From Rhodospirillaceae bacterium (GTDB taxonomy: Bacteria > Pseudomonadota > Alphaproteobacteria > Dongiales > Dongiaceae): a stretch of 52,352 nucleotides of DNA. The stretch covers positions 1-52,352 of the forward strand of contig JAEUKV010000147.1 of the NCBI GenBank assembly GCA_016794165.1, in the 5' to 3' direction. Shown here one piece after another: positions 1 through 8,131 of this stretch (the first letter of the stretch is position 1; each line of letters starts with the position of its first letter). The notes below the pieces were generated by a model that made no database searches, was not told where the DNA came from, and was given only the letters and a program-made list of their open reading frames with translations. The position numbers were made by a program, and so were the translations under genes.

Positions 1-320
1 AATCATCCAGCCAAAGCCAGACAACCCAAACACCAAGCCCTACAGAAACACGCCGGCTTCGCGATAATCCTCAAGGCATCAATCCCCAAAGACCCGCCGC
101 CCGCGTATCCCTTCTGAATATCTACAATGTCAAACAGCTGGGCACCCAAGTCGCGCGCCAATGCGCCAGCCCGACTCGGCCGGCGCGACCGCATACTATA
201 ATGATGCCACATAGACGTTTCAAGGCTTAAGGGACTGTGTCCCACCCGACCCGTCGCTCGATCCGGCGCCTTTCGGCCACCGCACCATCCGGGAACCCTG
301 CGGCCCCGTTCGGTGGGCGG
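1..320 (-). ncRNA. Probable rRNA operon leader (left edge, partial)
   Basis: No convincing protein gene lies in 1-391. Read on the minus strand, the sequence after the two promoters (195-350) contains TTTGACATTG (complement of 125-134), followed by GAAGGGATACGCGGGCGGC (complement of about 97-115). From memory, this combination is typical of alphaproteobacterial rRNA leaders or spacers, where the TTTGACA element serves as an antitermination box. The transcript would run out of the window to the left. The 16S gene itself is not inside the window. The promoters and pattern are seen; the rRNA identity is inferred. Confidence 0.6.
195..223 (-). promoter_or_regulatory. Second tandem sigma-70-type promoter, probable rrn P2
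   Basis: On the minus strand TTGAAA (223-218) is followed after exactly 17 bp by TATAGT (200-195), a near-consensus promoter. It lies about 120 bp downstream of the first promoter in the same direction. Tandem promoters are usual for rRNA operons. Confidence 0.65.
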
Positions 321-350
321 CTTATAGGCGAGTCGGATCGGGGAGTGCAA
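321..350 (-). promoter_or_regulatory. Strong sigma-70-type promoter, probable rrn P1
   Basis: On the minus strand TTGCAC (350-345) is separated by 18 bp from TATAAG (326-321). A T-rich tract (complement of 351-360) lies directly upstream of the -35 element, like an UP element. It fires leftward, just after the DUF1489 gene, into a region without protein genes. This fits the first promoter of a stable RNA operon. Confidence 0.65.
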
Positions 351-391
351 GAAGAAAAAAGTCAGACCGATGAAATTCGCCCGCCCTCACG

Positions 392-847
392 TCAGAGCAG
401 CCCCAAGCCGCGCAATTCCGTTCGCAACGCCTCGGGCAGACCTTCTTCCGCCAAGGCGTGGGCGAGCGCTGCGCGCTGGTCCGGACGGTCCGGCGGCGCA
501 TCCTCCACCTCCAGATAGCGCCAGCCCTGGAAGGCCCGGCGCGGGCGCGGTTCCGTGACGATTACCATGGGGTCGTAGACGATGGCGCAATAGGGCTTGC
601 CCGCCTCGTCCTCGACCTCGTCCAGGCGCAGGATGCGATGGCGCACACAGACCTGGCCGCGGATGACCCAATAAAGCGATCCACCATCCAGCACCTCCGC
701 TGCACGGCGCGGAAAGGAGCGCGTCCAATGGCTGTCTTCCAGCGGTTTCTTGCGACCGCGTCGCTTCGCCGCCATCTCCTCGCGGTAGCGGACCAACTCC
801 GCGATGCTGTCGACGCCGACGCACAGTTTCACCAGATGGACAGTCAT
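392..847 (-). CDS. DUF1489 family protein
   Basis: This 151-residue protein begins MTVHLVKLCVGVDS, the characteristic start of the DUF1489 family, which is widespread in alphaproteobacteria and has no established function. It is soluble, with no signal peptide or membrane segment. A basic stretch with KRRGRKK follows at about residues 28-34. Conserved-looking motifs are SLYWVIRG and the IVYDPM segment near the middle. The start lies 9 nt after the stop of the isochorismatase-fold gene on the same strand, so the two are probably co-transcribed. The family assignment is from sequence recognition and no role can be inferred from context. The two leftward promoters lie downstream of its stop, so they serve something else. 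Confidence 0.85.
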   Translation of the reverse strand: MTVHLVKLCVGVDSIAELVRYREEMAAKRRGRKKPLEDSHWTRSFPRRAAEVLDGGSLYWVIRGQVCVRHRILRLDEVEDEAGKPYCAIVYDPMVIVTEPRPRRAFQGWRYLEVEDAPPDRPDQRAALAHALAEEGLPEALRTELRGLGLL

Positions 848-856
848 GCCGGCCCG

Positions 857-1396
857 TTAGCGGATGAGACGGCTGACAGATTTGAAGGCCGGCGCCGCGG
901 CGCTGCGCAGCCATTCGAACAGCACCATTTCCGTGCTCACGATCTCGATCCCGGCCCGCGCCGCGCGCTCAAGGGCAAGCACCCGGTTCTCCGGCCGCCG
1001 CGACGCCACGGCATCGGCCACCAGTACCACGTCGTGCCCGGCAAGCTTCATTTCCAGCGCGGTCTGCAACACGCAGACATGCGCCTCGATGCCGCAGATC
1101 ACCGTCTGCCGCCCAACCCCGAGCGCCCGGCGCAGGCCAGGATTGGCGAAGCAGGAAAACTCCATCTTTTCATGGGGCACATTGCCTTCGATCAGGGGCA
1201 GCAGCGACGCCAGGGTAGGACCCAACCCGCGCGGATACTGTTCCGAGACCAGAACCGGGACGGCGAGTTCCCGTGCCCCCTCCAGCAACTGGCGGCAGGC
1301 CTGCTCGACAGCGTCGATCCCGGCCACCGCCGGCGCCAGCCGCTCCTGCATGTCGACGACCAATAATTGCGACAGATTGCGATCCAACAACATCAT
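857..1396 (-). CDS. Isochorismatase-fold cysteine hydrolase
   Basis: About 180 residues of the isochorismatase-like hydrolase superfamily. The expected triad is visible: Asp in LLVVDMQERL near the N-terminus, Lys in PHEKMEFSCF, and the nucleophile Cys in GIEAHVCVLQTAL. The last motif is typical of the YcaC/ISOC1-ISOC2 branch, whose physiological substrates are mostly unknown. The reading frame is open further upstream. I place the start at the tandem ATG at 1396/1393 because the family begins with LLVVDMQ about 10 residues in, and GGGAA lies about 7 nt before it. It precedes the DUF1489 gene in the same transcription unit. It is divergent from the DEAD-box helicase across a promoter region of about 170 bp. 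Substrate unknown; a true isochorismatase role is unlikely without siderophore genes nearby. Confidence 0.85.
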   Translation of the reverse strand: MMLLDRNLSQLLVVDMQERLAPAVAGIDAVEQACRQLLEGARELAVPVLVSEQYPRGLGPTLASLLPLIEGNVPHEKMEFSCFANPGLRRALGVGRQTVICGIEAHVCVLQTALEMKLAGHDVVLVADAVASRRPENRVLALERAARAGIEIVSTEMVLFEWLRSAAAPAFKSVSRLIR

Positions 1397-1455
1397 CTGA
1401 TTCCCGGAACACGCCGATTTGACGTGATTTTCCGAAGCATAGCCCGGCCCCGCGA

Positions 1456-1483
1456 TTGACAAAAGCCGGCATCTCTCTATAGT
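1456..1483 (+). promoter_or_regulatory. Sigma-70-type promoter for the DEAD-box helicase
   Basis: A perfect TTGACA (1456-1461) is followed after 16 bp by TATAGT (1478-1483). This predicts transcription from about 1490 and a 5' leader of about 75 nt before the ATG at 1566. It is one of the clearest promoters in the window. Confidence 0.8.
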
Positions 1484-1565
1484 CCGCGCCAATTATGCGG
1501 CGGTCGCCCGGGTGCCGATGGCGGCCGTTTTGCTTGTAGAGATCGGCCCCCTTTTTCGAGACATC

Positions 1566-3395
1566 ATGGGTTTTTCCGATCTGGGGCTCAGCCCCGAGTT
1601 ACTCCGCGCCGTATCCGAAGCCGGCTACAACGATCCGACGCCGATTCAGGCTCAGGCCATCCCGACGGTCCTGATGGGACGTGACGTGCTGGGCTGTGCC
1701 CAGACTGGCACCGGCAAGACGGCATCCTTCACGCTGCCGATGATCGACATCCTGGCCAATGGCCGCGCCAAGGCACGCATGCCGCGCTCGCTCATCGTCG
1801 AGCCGACGCGCGAACTTGCCGCCCAGGTGGCGCAGAATTTCGAGAAGTACGGCAAGTACCACAATCTCAAGCACGCGCTCATCATCGGCGGCGAAGGCTT
1901 CGCCGAGCAGGAAGCCAAGCTGATGGGCGGCGTCGACGTGCTCATCGCCACGCCGGGCCGCCTGCTCGACCTCTTCGAGCGCGGCAAAATCCTGTTGATC
2001 GACGTCAAGATCCTGGTGATCGACGAAGCCGACCGCATGCTGGACATGGGTTTTATCCCCGACGTCGAGCGCATCGTCAGCCTGCTGCCGAAAATCCGCC
2101 AGACACTGTTCTTCTCGGCCACCATGGCGCCGGAGATCCGCCGCCTGTCGGACGCCTTCCTGATGAACCCGAAGGAGATCACGGTCTCCGCCCCTGCCAC
2201 CACGGCAACACTGGTGACCCAGGGTCTCGCGATCATCGATGAACTGGACAAGCGCGAGGCGCTGCGCCGTCTCATCCGCTCCGAAAACGTCGACAACGCC
2301 CTCATCTTCTGCAATCGCAAGAAGGATGTCGACATCCTCTACAAGTCGCTGACCAAGCACGGCTTCAAGGCCGTGCGCCTGCATGGCGACATGGTGCAGT
2401 CGGCGCGTGGTGAAACGCTCGCCATGTTCAAGCGCGGCGAGGCCTCGCTGATGGTCTGCAGCGACGTGGCTGCGCGCGGCATCGACATCGCCGGCCTCAC
2501 CCACGTGTTCAATTTCGACACGCCGATCCATGCCGAGGACTATGTCCACCGGATCGGCCGTACCGGCCGCGCCGGTCGCGAGGGCCGCGCCTTCACCTTC
2601 GCCACCCCCGACGACGGCAAGCATGTGGCGGCCATCGTCAAGCTGATCGGTAAGGAAATCCCCATCATCGAGATCGATGGCATTCAGACCCAGACCTTCG
2701 CCGAAGGCGACGGTCGTGGCCGCGGTCGCGGTCGCGGTGGCCGCAGCGCCCCGAGCCGAAACGCACCGGCGCGCGGTGGCAATCGCCGCCCGGAACGCAA
2801 TGCCGCACCGGCCCGCGCGGAATCCGTCGCGAACGAAGCGGCCAATGACATTCCGACCGCGACGCCGGACGATGGCGTCACGCAAGCGCCGCAGCGGACG
2901 CGCGGCCGTCGCCGCGATCGCGACGAGCGGCCGAGCAGCCCAACCGTCGAGACCCGCGTATCGTCGGCCGACATCATCGACGCCAGCATCCCGCATCCGA
3001 GCGAGCAGCTGCATCGTCACGATCTGCTGGAAGCCAGCACTGCCTTGCCGATTCTGCCGGACGCAACCGTGACGACCCCGGATATCAACGAGGTTGCCGT
3101 TCTGGCGCCGGCAGGTGATTCGCCGCGTGGCGACGAGCGCAAGCCACGCAATCAGCGCGGGCGCGATCGCGATCGCAAAGGTGGGTCGCGCAAGGACGGC
3201 GGCCGCAAGGAACGCGATCAGGCCGCACTGGCCCCGATTCAGCCGGACGAAAATCGCCAGCAGCGCCGCAGCGCCAGCAAACCCAGCGAAGACGAAGACG
3301 CCATGGTGGCCGGACACGGCTTTGGCGACCACCTGCCGGCATTTCTGCGTCGTCCCGTGCGCCTTCCCGCCAGCGAGACCCGCTCCGACGACTAG
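1566..3395 (+). CDS. rhlE: DEAD-box RNA helicase, RhlE type
   Basis: ATP-dependent RNA helicase of about 609 residues, acting in the cytoplasm on RNA structure, probably in ribosome assembly or mRNA turnover and cold adaptation. All core motifs are present in order: Q motif (TPIQAQAIP), Walker A AQTGTGKT (about residue 45), PTRELAAQ, ATPGRLLD, DEADRMLDMGF, SATM, then the second RecA domain with ARGIDIAG and HRIGRTGRAG. From about residue 380 the chain becomes a disordered, Arg/Gly- and Ala/Pro-rich basic tail of about 230 residues containing GRGRGRGRGG, likely for RNA or protein contacts. A longer frame opens at 1512, but MGFSDLGLSPELL is the family start and fits the promoter at 1456-1483. 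Alphaproteobacteria often carry several RhlE paralogues, so the symbol denotes the subfamily. The tail length is variable in the family. Confidence 0.9.
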   Translation: MGFSDLGLSPELLRAVSEAGYNDPTPIQAQAIPTVLMGRDVLGCAQTGTGKTASFTLPMIDILANGRAKARMPRSLIVEPTRELAAQVAQNFEKYGKYHNLKHALIIGGEGFAEQEAKLMGGVDVLIATPGRLLDLFERGKILLIDVKILVIDEADRMLDMGFIPDVERIVSLLPKIRQTLFFSATMAPEIRRLSDAFLMNPKEITVSAPATTATLVTQGLAIIDELDKREALRRLIRSENVDNALIFCNRKKDVDILYKSLTKHGFKAVRLHGDMVQSARGETLAMFKRGEASLMVCSDVAARGIDIAGLTHVFNFDTPIHAEDYVHRIGRTGRAGREGRAFTFATPDDGKHVAAIVKLIGKEIPIIEIDGIQTQTFAEGDGRGRGRGRGGRSAPSRNAPARGGNRRPERNAAPARAESVANEAANDIPTATPDDGVTQAPQRTRGRRRDRDERPSSPTVETRVSSADIIDASIPHPSEQLHRHDLLEASTALPILPDATVTTPDINEVAVLAPAGDSPRGDERKPRNQRGRDRDRKGGSRKDGGRKERDQAALAPIQPDENRQQRRSASKPSEDEDAMVAGHGFGDHLPAFLRRPVRLPASETRSDD

Positions 3396-3414
3396 GGTGA
3401 CCCCACCCGGCGCG

Positions 3415-5049
3415 CTATTTCAATCGCGTCGGGCTGAGTTCGCCGGCCGCTTCCAGGATCGGCTGGGCGACGATGCCGAGATGCGAATTGATTCGCTTCA
3501 GATCCCGCAGAATGTCGAGATGCAGCGACGAGGTCTGAAGACTCTCGATCCGACCTGAACGTAGGCGCGCCAGATGATTCTCGGCGGCCGAGCGTTCCAT
3601 CTCGCGAAACAACTGCTTTTCCTCGAACAGCTGGCGCGCCAGCTTGAGATCGCCCGACATGAAGACATTCATGGCGAGTTCCAGGTTGTGCGTGAGGCGC
3701 TCGTGAATGCTGTCGAGTTCCTGGGTTCCCTCGGGCGAAAACTTGAGCTGGTACTTCACCTTCTTGGTGGCCAGCTCCATCAGGTTCTTGTCGACGATAT
3801 CGCCGATATGCTCGAGGTTGGTGATGAAGGTGATGAGATCCACGACCCGCTTCTGGTCGGCAGGATCCATCAGTTCGCGGCTGACATTGGTGAGGTAGAT
3901 CTTGATCGCCTCATTGAGCCGGTCGACCTGGGTGTCGAGATCGCTGACCTGCTTGATCATGCGCCGGTCGTCGGTACGAAAGACCTCAAGCGACTGGCGT
4001 AGCATCTGGCCGACGATGTCGCCCATCCGCAGCGCTTCGCGCGCCGCATTGGCAAGCGCGATGGTGGGCTGGTCCACCGGACCATGCGACAGATAGCGCG
4101 GCCTGCCCGGGTCATCGCTCACGGGCTGATCCGGCAACAGCCTTGCGGTCAGGCGCGCCACCGGCCCTGTCAGGCCGATAAAGAGAATGGCGAGCGCCAG
4201 GTTGAAGGCGACGTGAAAGTTGAGCGCCTGACGCACCGGGTCGGCCTCGAGCAGGGCGACATAGGGCTGGATCATGGCAATGAACGGCAGCATCGCCGCC
4301 ACCCCCACCGCGCGGAAAATGAGATTGCCGACCGGCACCCGCCGCGCCTCCGGCGGCTCCCCGGCGGTAGCCAGGATCGGCATCACCGCGCTGCCCAGAT
4401 TGGCACCGAGAATGAGGGCGAAGCCGAGGTCGAGCGATACCATGCCCTTGGCCATGAAGCTGATCACCAGCAGCACCACCGCGAGGCTGGAGGTCGAAAG
4501 CACGGTCAGGACAGCACCCACCACGACACCGAAGACCGGTGCGTCGCTCATCAGTCGGAGGACCATCGGCAGCATCGGCGCATCGCGAACCGGTTCCGCC
4601 GCCTCGGTAATGAGATGCAGGCCGAGCAGCGCAATGCCGAGGCCGACGATAGCGCGACCGAGATCGCGCACCTTCGAATCCTCGAACTTGTTGAACATGA
4701 TCCAGCCGACGATGATCAGCAGCGGCGAGATCCAGCCGACCTTGAAGGAATACGCCTGGGCAACGAGGCTGGTGCCGAGATCCGCCCCCAGCATGACCGC
4801 GAGCGCCCCGGCCGTCGTCACCAGCTTGCGGGAGGCGAAGCTGGCGGAAAGCAGTGCCGTGGCACTCGAGGATTGCAGCAGACAGGTAATGCCGAGGCCG
4901 GAGAGGAACGCCGAGAATCGATTGTTGGTGGCGTGGCTGAGATTCTGGCGCAGTTGTGCGCCATAGGCGCGCAAGACGCCGGTCCGCACCATGCGCAGCC
5001 CCCATAACAGCAGGGCGGCGGCGCCGAATAGGTTAAGCAGGAAGATCAT
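3415..5049 (-). CDS. Na+/phosphate cotransporter with PhoU-like domain
   Basis: This 544-residue inner-membrane protein belongs to the Na/Pi-cotransporter II family (NptA/YjbB-like). The N-terminal half holds the two inverted membrane repeats, with the signature QSSSAT at residues 59-64 and a matching region with STSSLAVVLL later. The C-terminal 200 residues are a helical, soluble PhoU-like domain (HIGDIVDKNLMELA). In this family, export or import of phosphate is driven by sodium, and the PhoU-like part is thought to regulate flux. It stands alone as a transcription unit, tail to tail with the helicase (19 bp apart). A PHO-box-like direct repeat lies 25-42 bp upstream of the ATG, and a phosphonate-type ABC operon ends just beyond. 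That context supports phosphate-related regulation. Transport direction cannot be read from the sequence. Confidence 0.87.
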   Translation of the reverse strand: MIFLLNLFGAAALLLWGLRMVRTGVLRAYGAQLRQNLSHATNNRFSAFLSGLGITCLLQSSSATALLSASFASRKLVTTAGALAVMLGADLGTSLVAQAYSFKVGWISPLLIIVGWIMFNKFEDSKVRDLGRAIVGLGIALLGLHLITEAAEPVRDAPMLPMVLRLMSDAPVFGVVVGAVLTVLSTSSLAVVLLVISFMAKGMVSLDLGFALILGANLGSAVMPILATAGEPPEARRVPVGNLIFRAVGVAAMLPFIAMIQPYVALLEADPVRQALNFHVAFNLALAILFIGLTGPVARLTARLLPDQPVSDDPGRPRYLSHGPVDQPTIALANAAREALRMGDIVGQMLRQSLEVFRTDDRRMIKQVSDLDTQVDRLNEAIKIYLTNVSRELMDPADQKRVVDLITFITNLEHIGDIVDKNLMELATKKVKYQLKFSPEGTQELDSIHERLTHNLELAMNVFMSGDLKLARQLFEEKQLFREMERSAAENHLARLRSGRIESLQTSSLHLDILRDLKRINSHLGIVAQPILEAAGELSPTRLK

Positions 5050-5073
5050 GGCAAGCCAGCCTCGACTCGAGTT

Positions 5074-5091
5074 CTGTCACTAAACTGTAAC
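5074..5091 (+). promoter_or_regulatory. PHO-box-like direct repeat
   Basis: CTGTCAC-TAAA-CTGTAAC: two 7-bp half-sites separated by 4 bp, matching the PhoB consensus CTGTCAT-N4-CTGTCAT at 6 and 5 of 7 positions. It lies in the 88-bp gap between the Na/Pi cotransporter start (5049, minus strand) and the end of the phosphonate permease gene. The repeat reads on the plus strand, opposite to the gene it would control, which is unusual for a PhoB activator site. Confidence 0.5.
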
Positions 5092-5137
5092 ATAGCGGAC
5101 GGAATCGCAGCCAGAATCGCTGGAACCGACGCTTACC

Positions 5138-6880
5138 TCAGCGCTGGCGCCAAGCTTGTGTGCGCTTGTGCAGTCGCCGCACCAACAGCGAATGCAAGCC
5201 CTTGAGCACCGCGGAGGTCACGACGATCACCATGCCCATGGCACAGGCCGAGGCGGTGTTGCCGGCGTCGTCGGTGTTGATGGCGTTGATCGACATCAGC
5301 TTCGTATCGGAGGCATAGAGGAAGATCACGGCCGAAACCGTCGTCATGGCGTTGACGAAGAGATAGACGCTGATGTCCAGGATCGCCGGCAAGCAGACCG
5401 GCACGGTCACCCGCCAGAAAGTTCGGAAGAGCGGCACTTTCAGTGACGCAGAGACCGCCTCGAATTCGGCATCGACCTGCTTCAGCGCGGTCACCGCAGT
5501 AAGATGGCAGACTGTATAGAAGTGACAAATCGTGTTCACGACCAGGATGGTCATGGTGTTGTAGATCAGCCCCAACGGATTGCCCGGCGCATTGAAGAAG
5601 AAGATGTAGGCAAGGCCCAACACGATCCCCGGCACCGCCAGCGGCACCATGGCAATGAGATGCAGGGCCGAGCGCAAGCCCTTGGCGCCGCGGCTTTTCT
5701 CGGTGAGATAGGCACCCGTAAAGACGATCGCCGTCCCGATCAGGGCCACCATTGCCGCCATGCGCAGGCTGTTGAAATAGGGACCCCATCCGTCGGTGCC
5801 GAGACGGGTGAAATCGTACCACTTGAGCGTCGGCACCAGCTTGTAGGGCCAGAAGGTTATGATCGAGCCCAGGAAGGCCATGCCGAGAATGAGCAGCAGG
5901 AAGCCGGCGATGAGGCAGGCGACGATCAAGAAGAAACGATCGGTTTTCGGTCGCGGGCTTGGGCGATAGGGTACGGCCCGGGCGGACAGCAGGGCCACCT
6001 GCTTGCGCTGTACCAGCCGATCGACGGTGAAGGAGATTACCGCCGGGAACAACAGCAGCAGGCCGACCACGGCGCCCATCTGGAAATTGAACTGGCCGAT
6101 GACCTGGCGATAGACATCGGTCGCGAGCACATTGTAGGAGCCGCCAATCACCTTGGGCACGCCGAAATCGGTAAAGATCAGGGTGAAGACCACCATCGCC
6201 GCGCTGATCAGGCCGTAGCGGCATCCGGGCAGGGTCACTGTCATGAAGACGCGCGTCGGGCTGGCGCGGAGCGAATCCGCGGCTTCATAGAGCCGTTGAT
6301 CGGCGACGGAAAGGGCCGTCACCAGGATGATCAAGGCGTGCGGAAAGGCGAAGAACACCTCGCCAATGATGATGCCGATCGGGCCATAGATCTCGTGCCC
6401 CATCAGGAGACCCTTGAAGATCCCCTGATTGCCGAAGAGATAGATCAGCGCCAGGCCGGGCAGCAACGAGGGAGCTAGCAGCGGCACCAGGGCCACGGCA
6501 CGCAGGATACCGCGCATGGCCATGCAGGTTCGCGTCAGGGCATAGGCATAGAGAAAGGCAAGAAAGATCGTGATGACGGTGCCGATGATCGAAACCGTGA
6601 ATGTGTTGATCAGCGACTGCGTGAGCGCCGGATCGGCGAAGTAGCGCGCGAAGTTTGCAACGCCGATGAAGTTCTTGTCCTTGTCTTCGACGCTCTTGAT
6701 CAAGAGGGTATAGAGCGGCAGGACCAGGGTGATGATGAAGTAGACTCCGAGCAGCGCGATGGCACCGCGCATGACCCAATCTTCGGCACCGGCCTGGGGA
6801 CGGATGCGCGGTGGCTGATTTCCGGAGGGTCGAATATCCGCGGCCAGCGGGCCCGCCGGTGCCAGCGCCGCGTCAGACAT
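5138..6880 (-). CDS. ABC importer permease, 2-aminoethylphosphonate type
   Basis: A 580-residue inner-membrane permease that fuses two binding-protein-dependent transport domains, giving about 12 membrane helices. The two halves each carry an EAA-like loop (EAADSLRASPTRVF; EAVSASLKVPLFRTF). This double-domain architecture is shared by FbpB-type iron and PhnU2/AepV-type phosphonate permeases; the partner binding protein points to the latter. The chosen start MSDAALAP at 6880 overlaps the ATPase stop by 8 nt, indicating translational coupling. About 45 residues precede the first helix. It is the last gene of a three-gene minus-strand operon (binding protein, ATPase, permease). No phosphonate-degrading genes (phnW, phnX, phnA) adjoin, so any imported compound must be used by enzymes encoded elsewhere. 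Confidence 0.85.
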   Translation of the reverse strand: MSDAALAPAGPLAADIRPSGNQPPRIRPQAGAEDWVMRGAIALLGVYFIITLVLPLYTLLIKSVEDKDKNFIGVANFARYFADPALTQSLINTFTVSIIGTVITIFLAFLYAYALTRTCMAMRGILRAVALVPLLAPSLLPGLALIYLFGNQGIFKGLLMGHEIYGPIGIIIGEVFFAFPHALIILVTALSVADQRLYEAADSLRASPTRVFMTVTLPGCRYGLISAAMVVFTLIFTDFGVPKVIGGSYNVLATDVYRQVIGQFNFQMGAVVGLLLLFPAVISFTVDRLVQRKQVALLSARAVPYRPSPRPKTDRFFLIVACLIAGFLLLILGMAFLGSIITFWPYKLVPTLKWYDFTRLGTDGWGPYFNSLRMAAMVALIGTAIVFTGAYLTEKSRGAKGLRSALHLIAMVPLAVPGIVLGLAYIFFFNAPGNPLGLIYNTMTILVVNTICHFYTVCHLTAVTALKQVDAEFEAVSASLKVPLFRTFWRVTVPVCLPAILDISVYLFVNAMTTVSAVIFLYASDTKLMSINAINTDDAGNTASACAMGMVIVVTSAVLKGLHSLLVRRLHKRTQAWRQR

Positions 6881-7967
6881 GGGATTCCGCCTGGAACAGC
6901 CGCAACCGGTCAACCGGAAGGGCGATGGTCAGATCCTGCCCCGGCTGCAGCGCGAGGTCGCGCATCGCATTGATGGAGAAATCCGCCTTCAGATGCCGTC
7001 CGCCATCGACGATCAGCTCGGCGCGGCAGAACGAGCCGAGAAACTCCATGTGATCGATCTTGACCTTGAGGGTATTGCCCTGCCCGGCCGCGACGTTGCG
7101 AATCTGGATATCCTCCGGCCGCACACACAGCATCGACTGGACCCCGGGACGCGCAGCCGGATCGGCGCCGGAGGTCGTGAATTCGATCGCCCCGAAACGG
7201 ACCCGGTCCGCAGCCACCCGCTCGACCGGCAGGAAATTCATCTGACCGACGAAGTCGGCAACGAAGGCTGTCTTGGGATGCCGGTAGACTTCGAGCGGCG
7301 TCCCGACCTGCTCGATCACGCCCTGGTTCATCACGACGATGCGATCGGCGATGGCGAGCGCCTCTTCCTGATCGTGGGTCACCATGATGGTGGTGACCTT
7401 GAGCTTGCGCTGCAGATCCTTCAACTCGCCGCGCAGATGCTGCCGCACCCGCGCATCCAGCGCCGAGAGCGGCTCGTCCAGCAGCAACAGGCCAGGCGAC
7501 ATGGCAAGGGCCCGAGCGAGGGCCACGCGCTGTTGCTGACCACCGGAGAGCTGGCTGGGATATTTGGGTTCCTGACCGCCGAGCCCCACCAGGGCCACCA
7601 GTTCGGCGACGCGGGCGTCGATCTCGGCCTTCGGCCGGTTGGTGCTGACCAGACCGTAGGCGACGTTTTCGGCCACGCTCAAATTCGGGAACAAGGCGTA
7701 AGACTGGAACACGATGCCGAAGTCGCGCTTTGCCGGCGGCAGTGCGGAGATATCGCGCCCGCCCTGGAAGATCCGCCCAGTGGTCTGGATGTCGAGGCCG
7801 GCGATGGCGCGCAGCAAGGTGGTCTTGCCGCAGCCGGACGGGCCGAGAAAGCAGACGAACTCGCCGGAATTGATCTCCAGAGAAATGTCCTTGAGTGCCT
7901 GAAAGGCACCGAAGGACTTACTGACGTGATCGATGCGCAGATAGGCGCCGCCCGCGTCAACAGCCAT
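6873..7967 (-). CDS. ABC importer ATPase, 2-aminoethylphosphonate type
   Basis: A 364-residue nucleotide-binding subunit that powers uptake. Walker A GPSGCGKTT, Q-loop VFQSYALFPN, signature LSGGQQQRVALARAL, Walker B LLLLDEPLSALD and the switch His in VTHDQEEAL are all intact. A C-terminal TOBE/OB-type extension of about 120 residues (from about FVGQMNFLPVE) is typical of the polyamine/iron/phosphonate branch and may sense regulation. The start MAVDAGG at 7967 is preceded by an AGGGGG-type ribosome site; upstream frame residues do not resemble protein. The gene lies 164 bp after the binding-protein gene, from which it is separated by a terminator-like hairpin, and overlaps the permease gene by 8 nt. 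The phosphonate assignment follows from the neighbours rather than from the ATPase itself. Confidence 0.87.
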   Translation of the reverse strand: MAVDAGGAYLRIDHVSKSFGAFQALKDISLEINSGEFVCFLGPSGCGKTTLLRAIAGLDIQTTGRIFQGGRDISALPPAKRDFGIVFQSYALFPNLSVAENVAYGLVSTNRPKAEIDARVAELVALVGLGGQEPKYPSQLSGGQQQRVALARALAMSPGLLLLDEPLSALDARVRQHLRGELKDLQRKLKVTTIMVTHDQEEALAIADRIVVMNQGVIEQVGTPLEVYRHPKTAFVADFVGQMNFLPVERVAADRVRFGAIEFTTSGADPAARPGVQSMLCVRPEDIQIRNVAAGQGNTLKVKIDHMEFLGSFCRAELIVDGGRHLKADFSINAMRDLALQPGQDLTIALPVDRLRLFQAESHV

Positions 7968-8087
7968 GATACAACCCCCTAGCGCCGGGCCGGGTTCCCG
8001 CCCGGCACCAACCGAACAAGCCGGAACCGACCGGCTCCAGCATGACGATCGAATTTTACAGGGCAAGCGACCCGCGGCAAAACGAAA

Positions 8088-8115
8088 GCGACACCGCCAT
8101 GGCTGGCGGTGTCGC
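8088..8115 (-). terminator. Intra-operon hairpin with T-tract (attenuating terminator)
   Basis: A perfect 12-bp inverted repeat (8088-8099 with 8104-8115, 4-nt loop) is followed on the minus strand by TTTCGTTTT. It sits 16 nt after the binding-protein stop and 120 bp before the ATPase start. A leaky terminator here would give more binding protein than membrane complex, a common design in ABC importer operons. Confidence 0.75.
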
Positions 8116-8131
8116 CTGACTTACATCAAGT

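Noticed and set aside
1599-3332. 577-codon minus-strand open frame
   Set aside because: Antisense to the DEAD-box helicase with all motifs on the plus strand.
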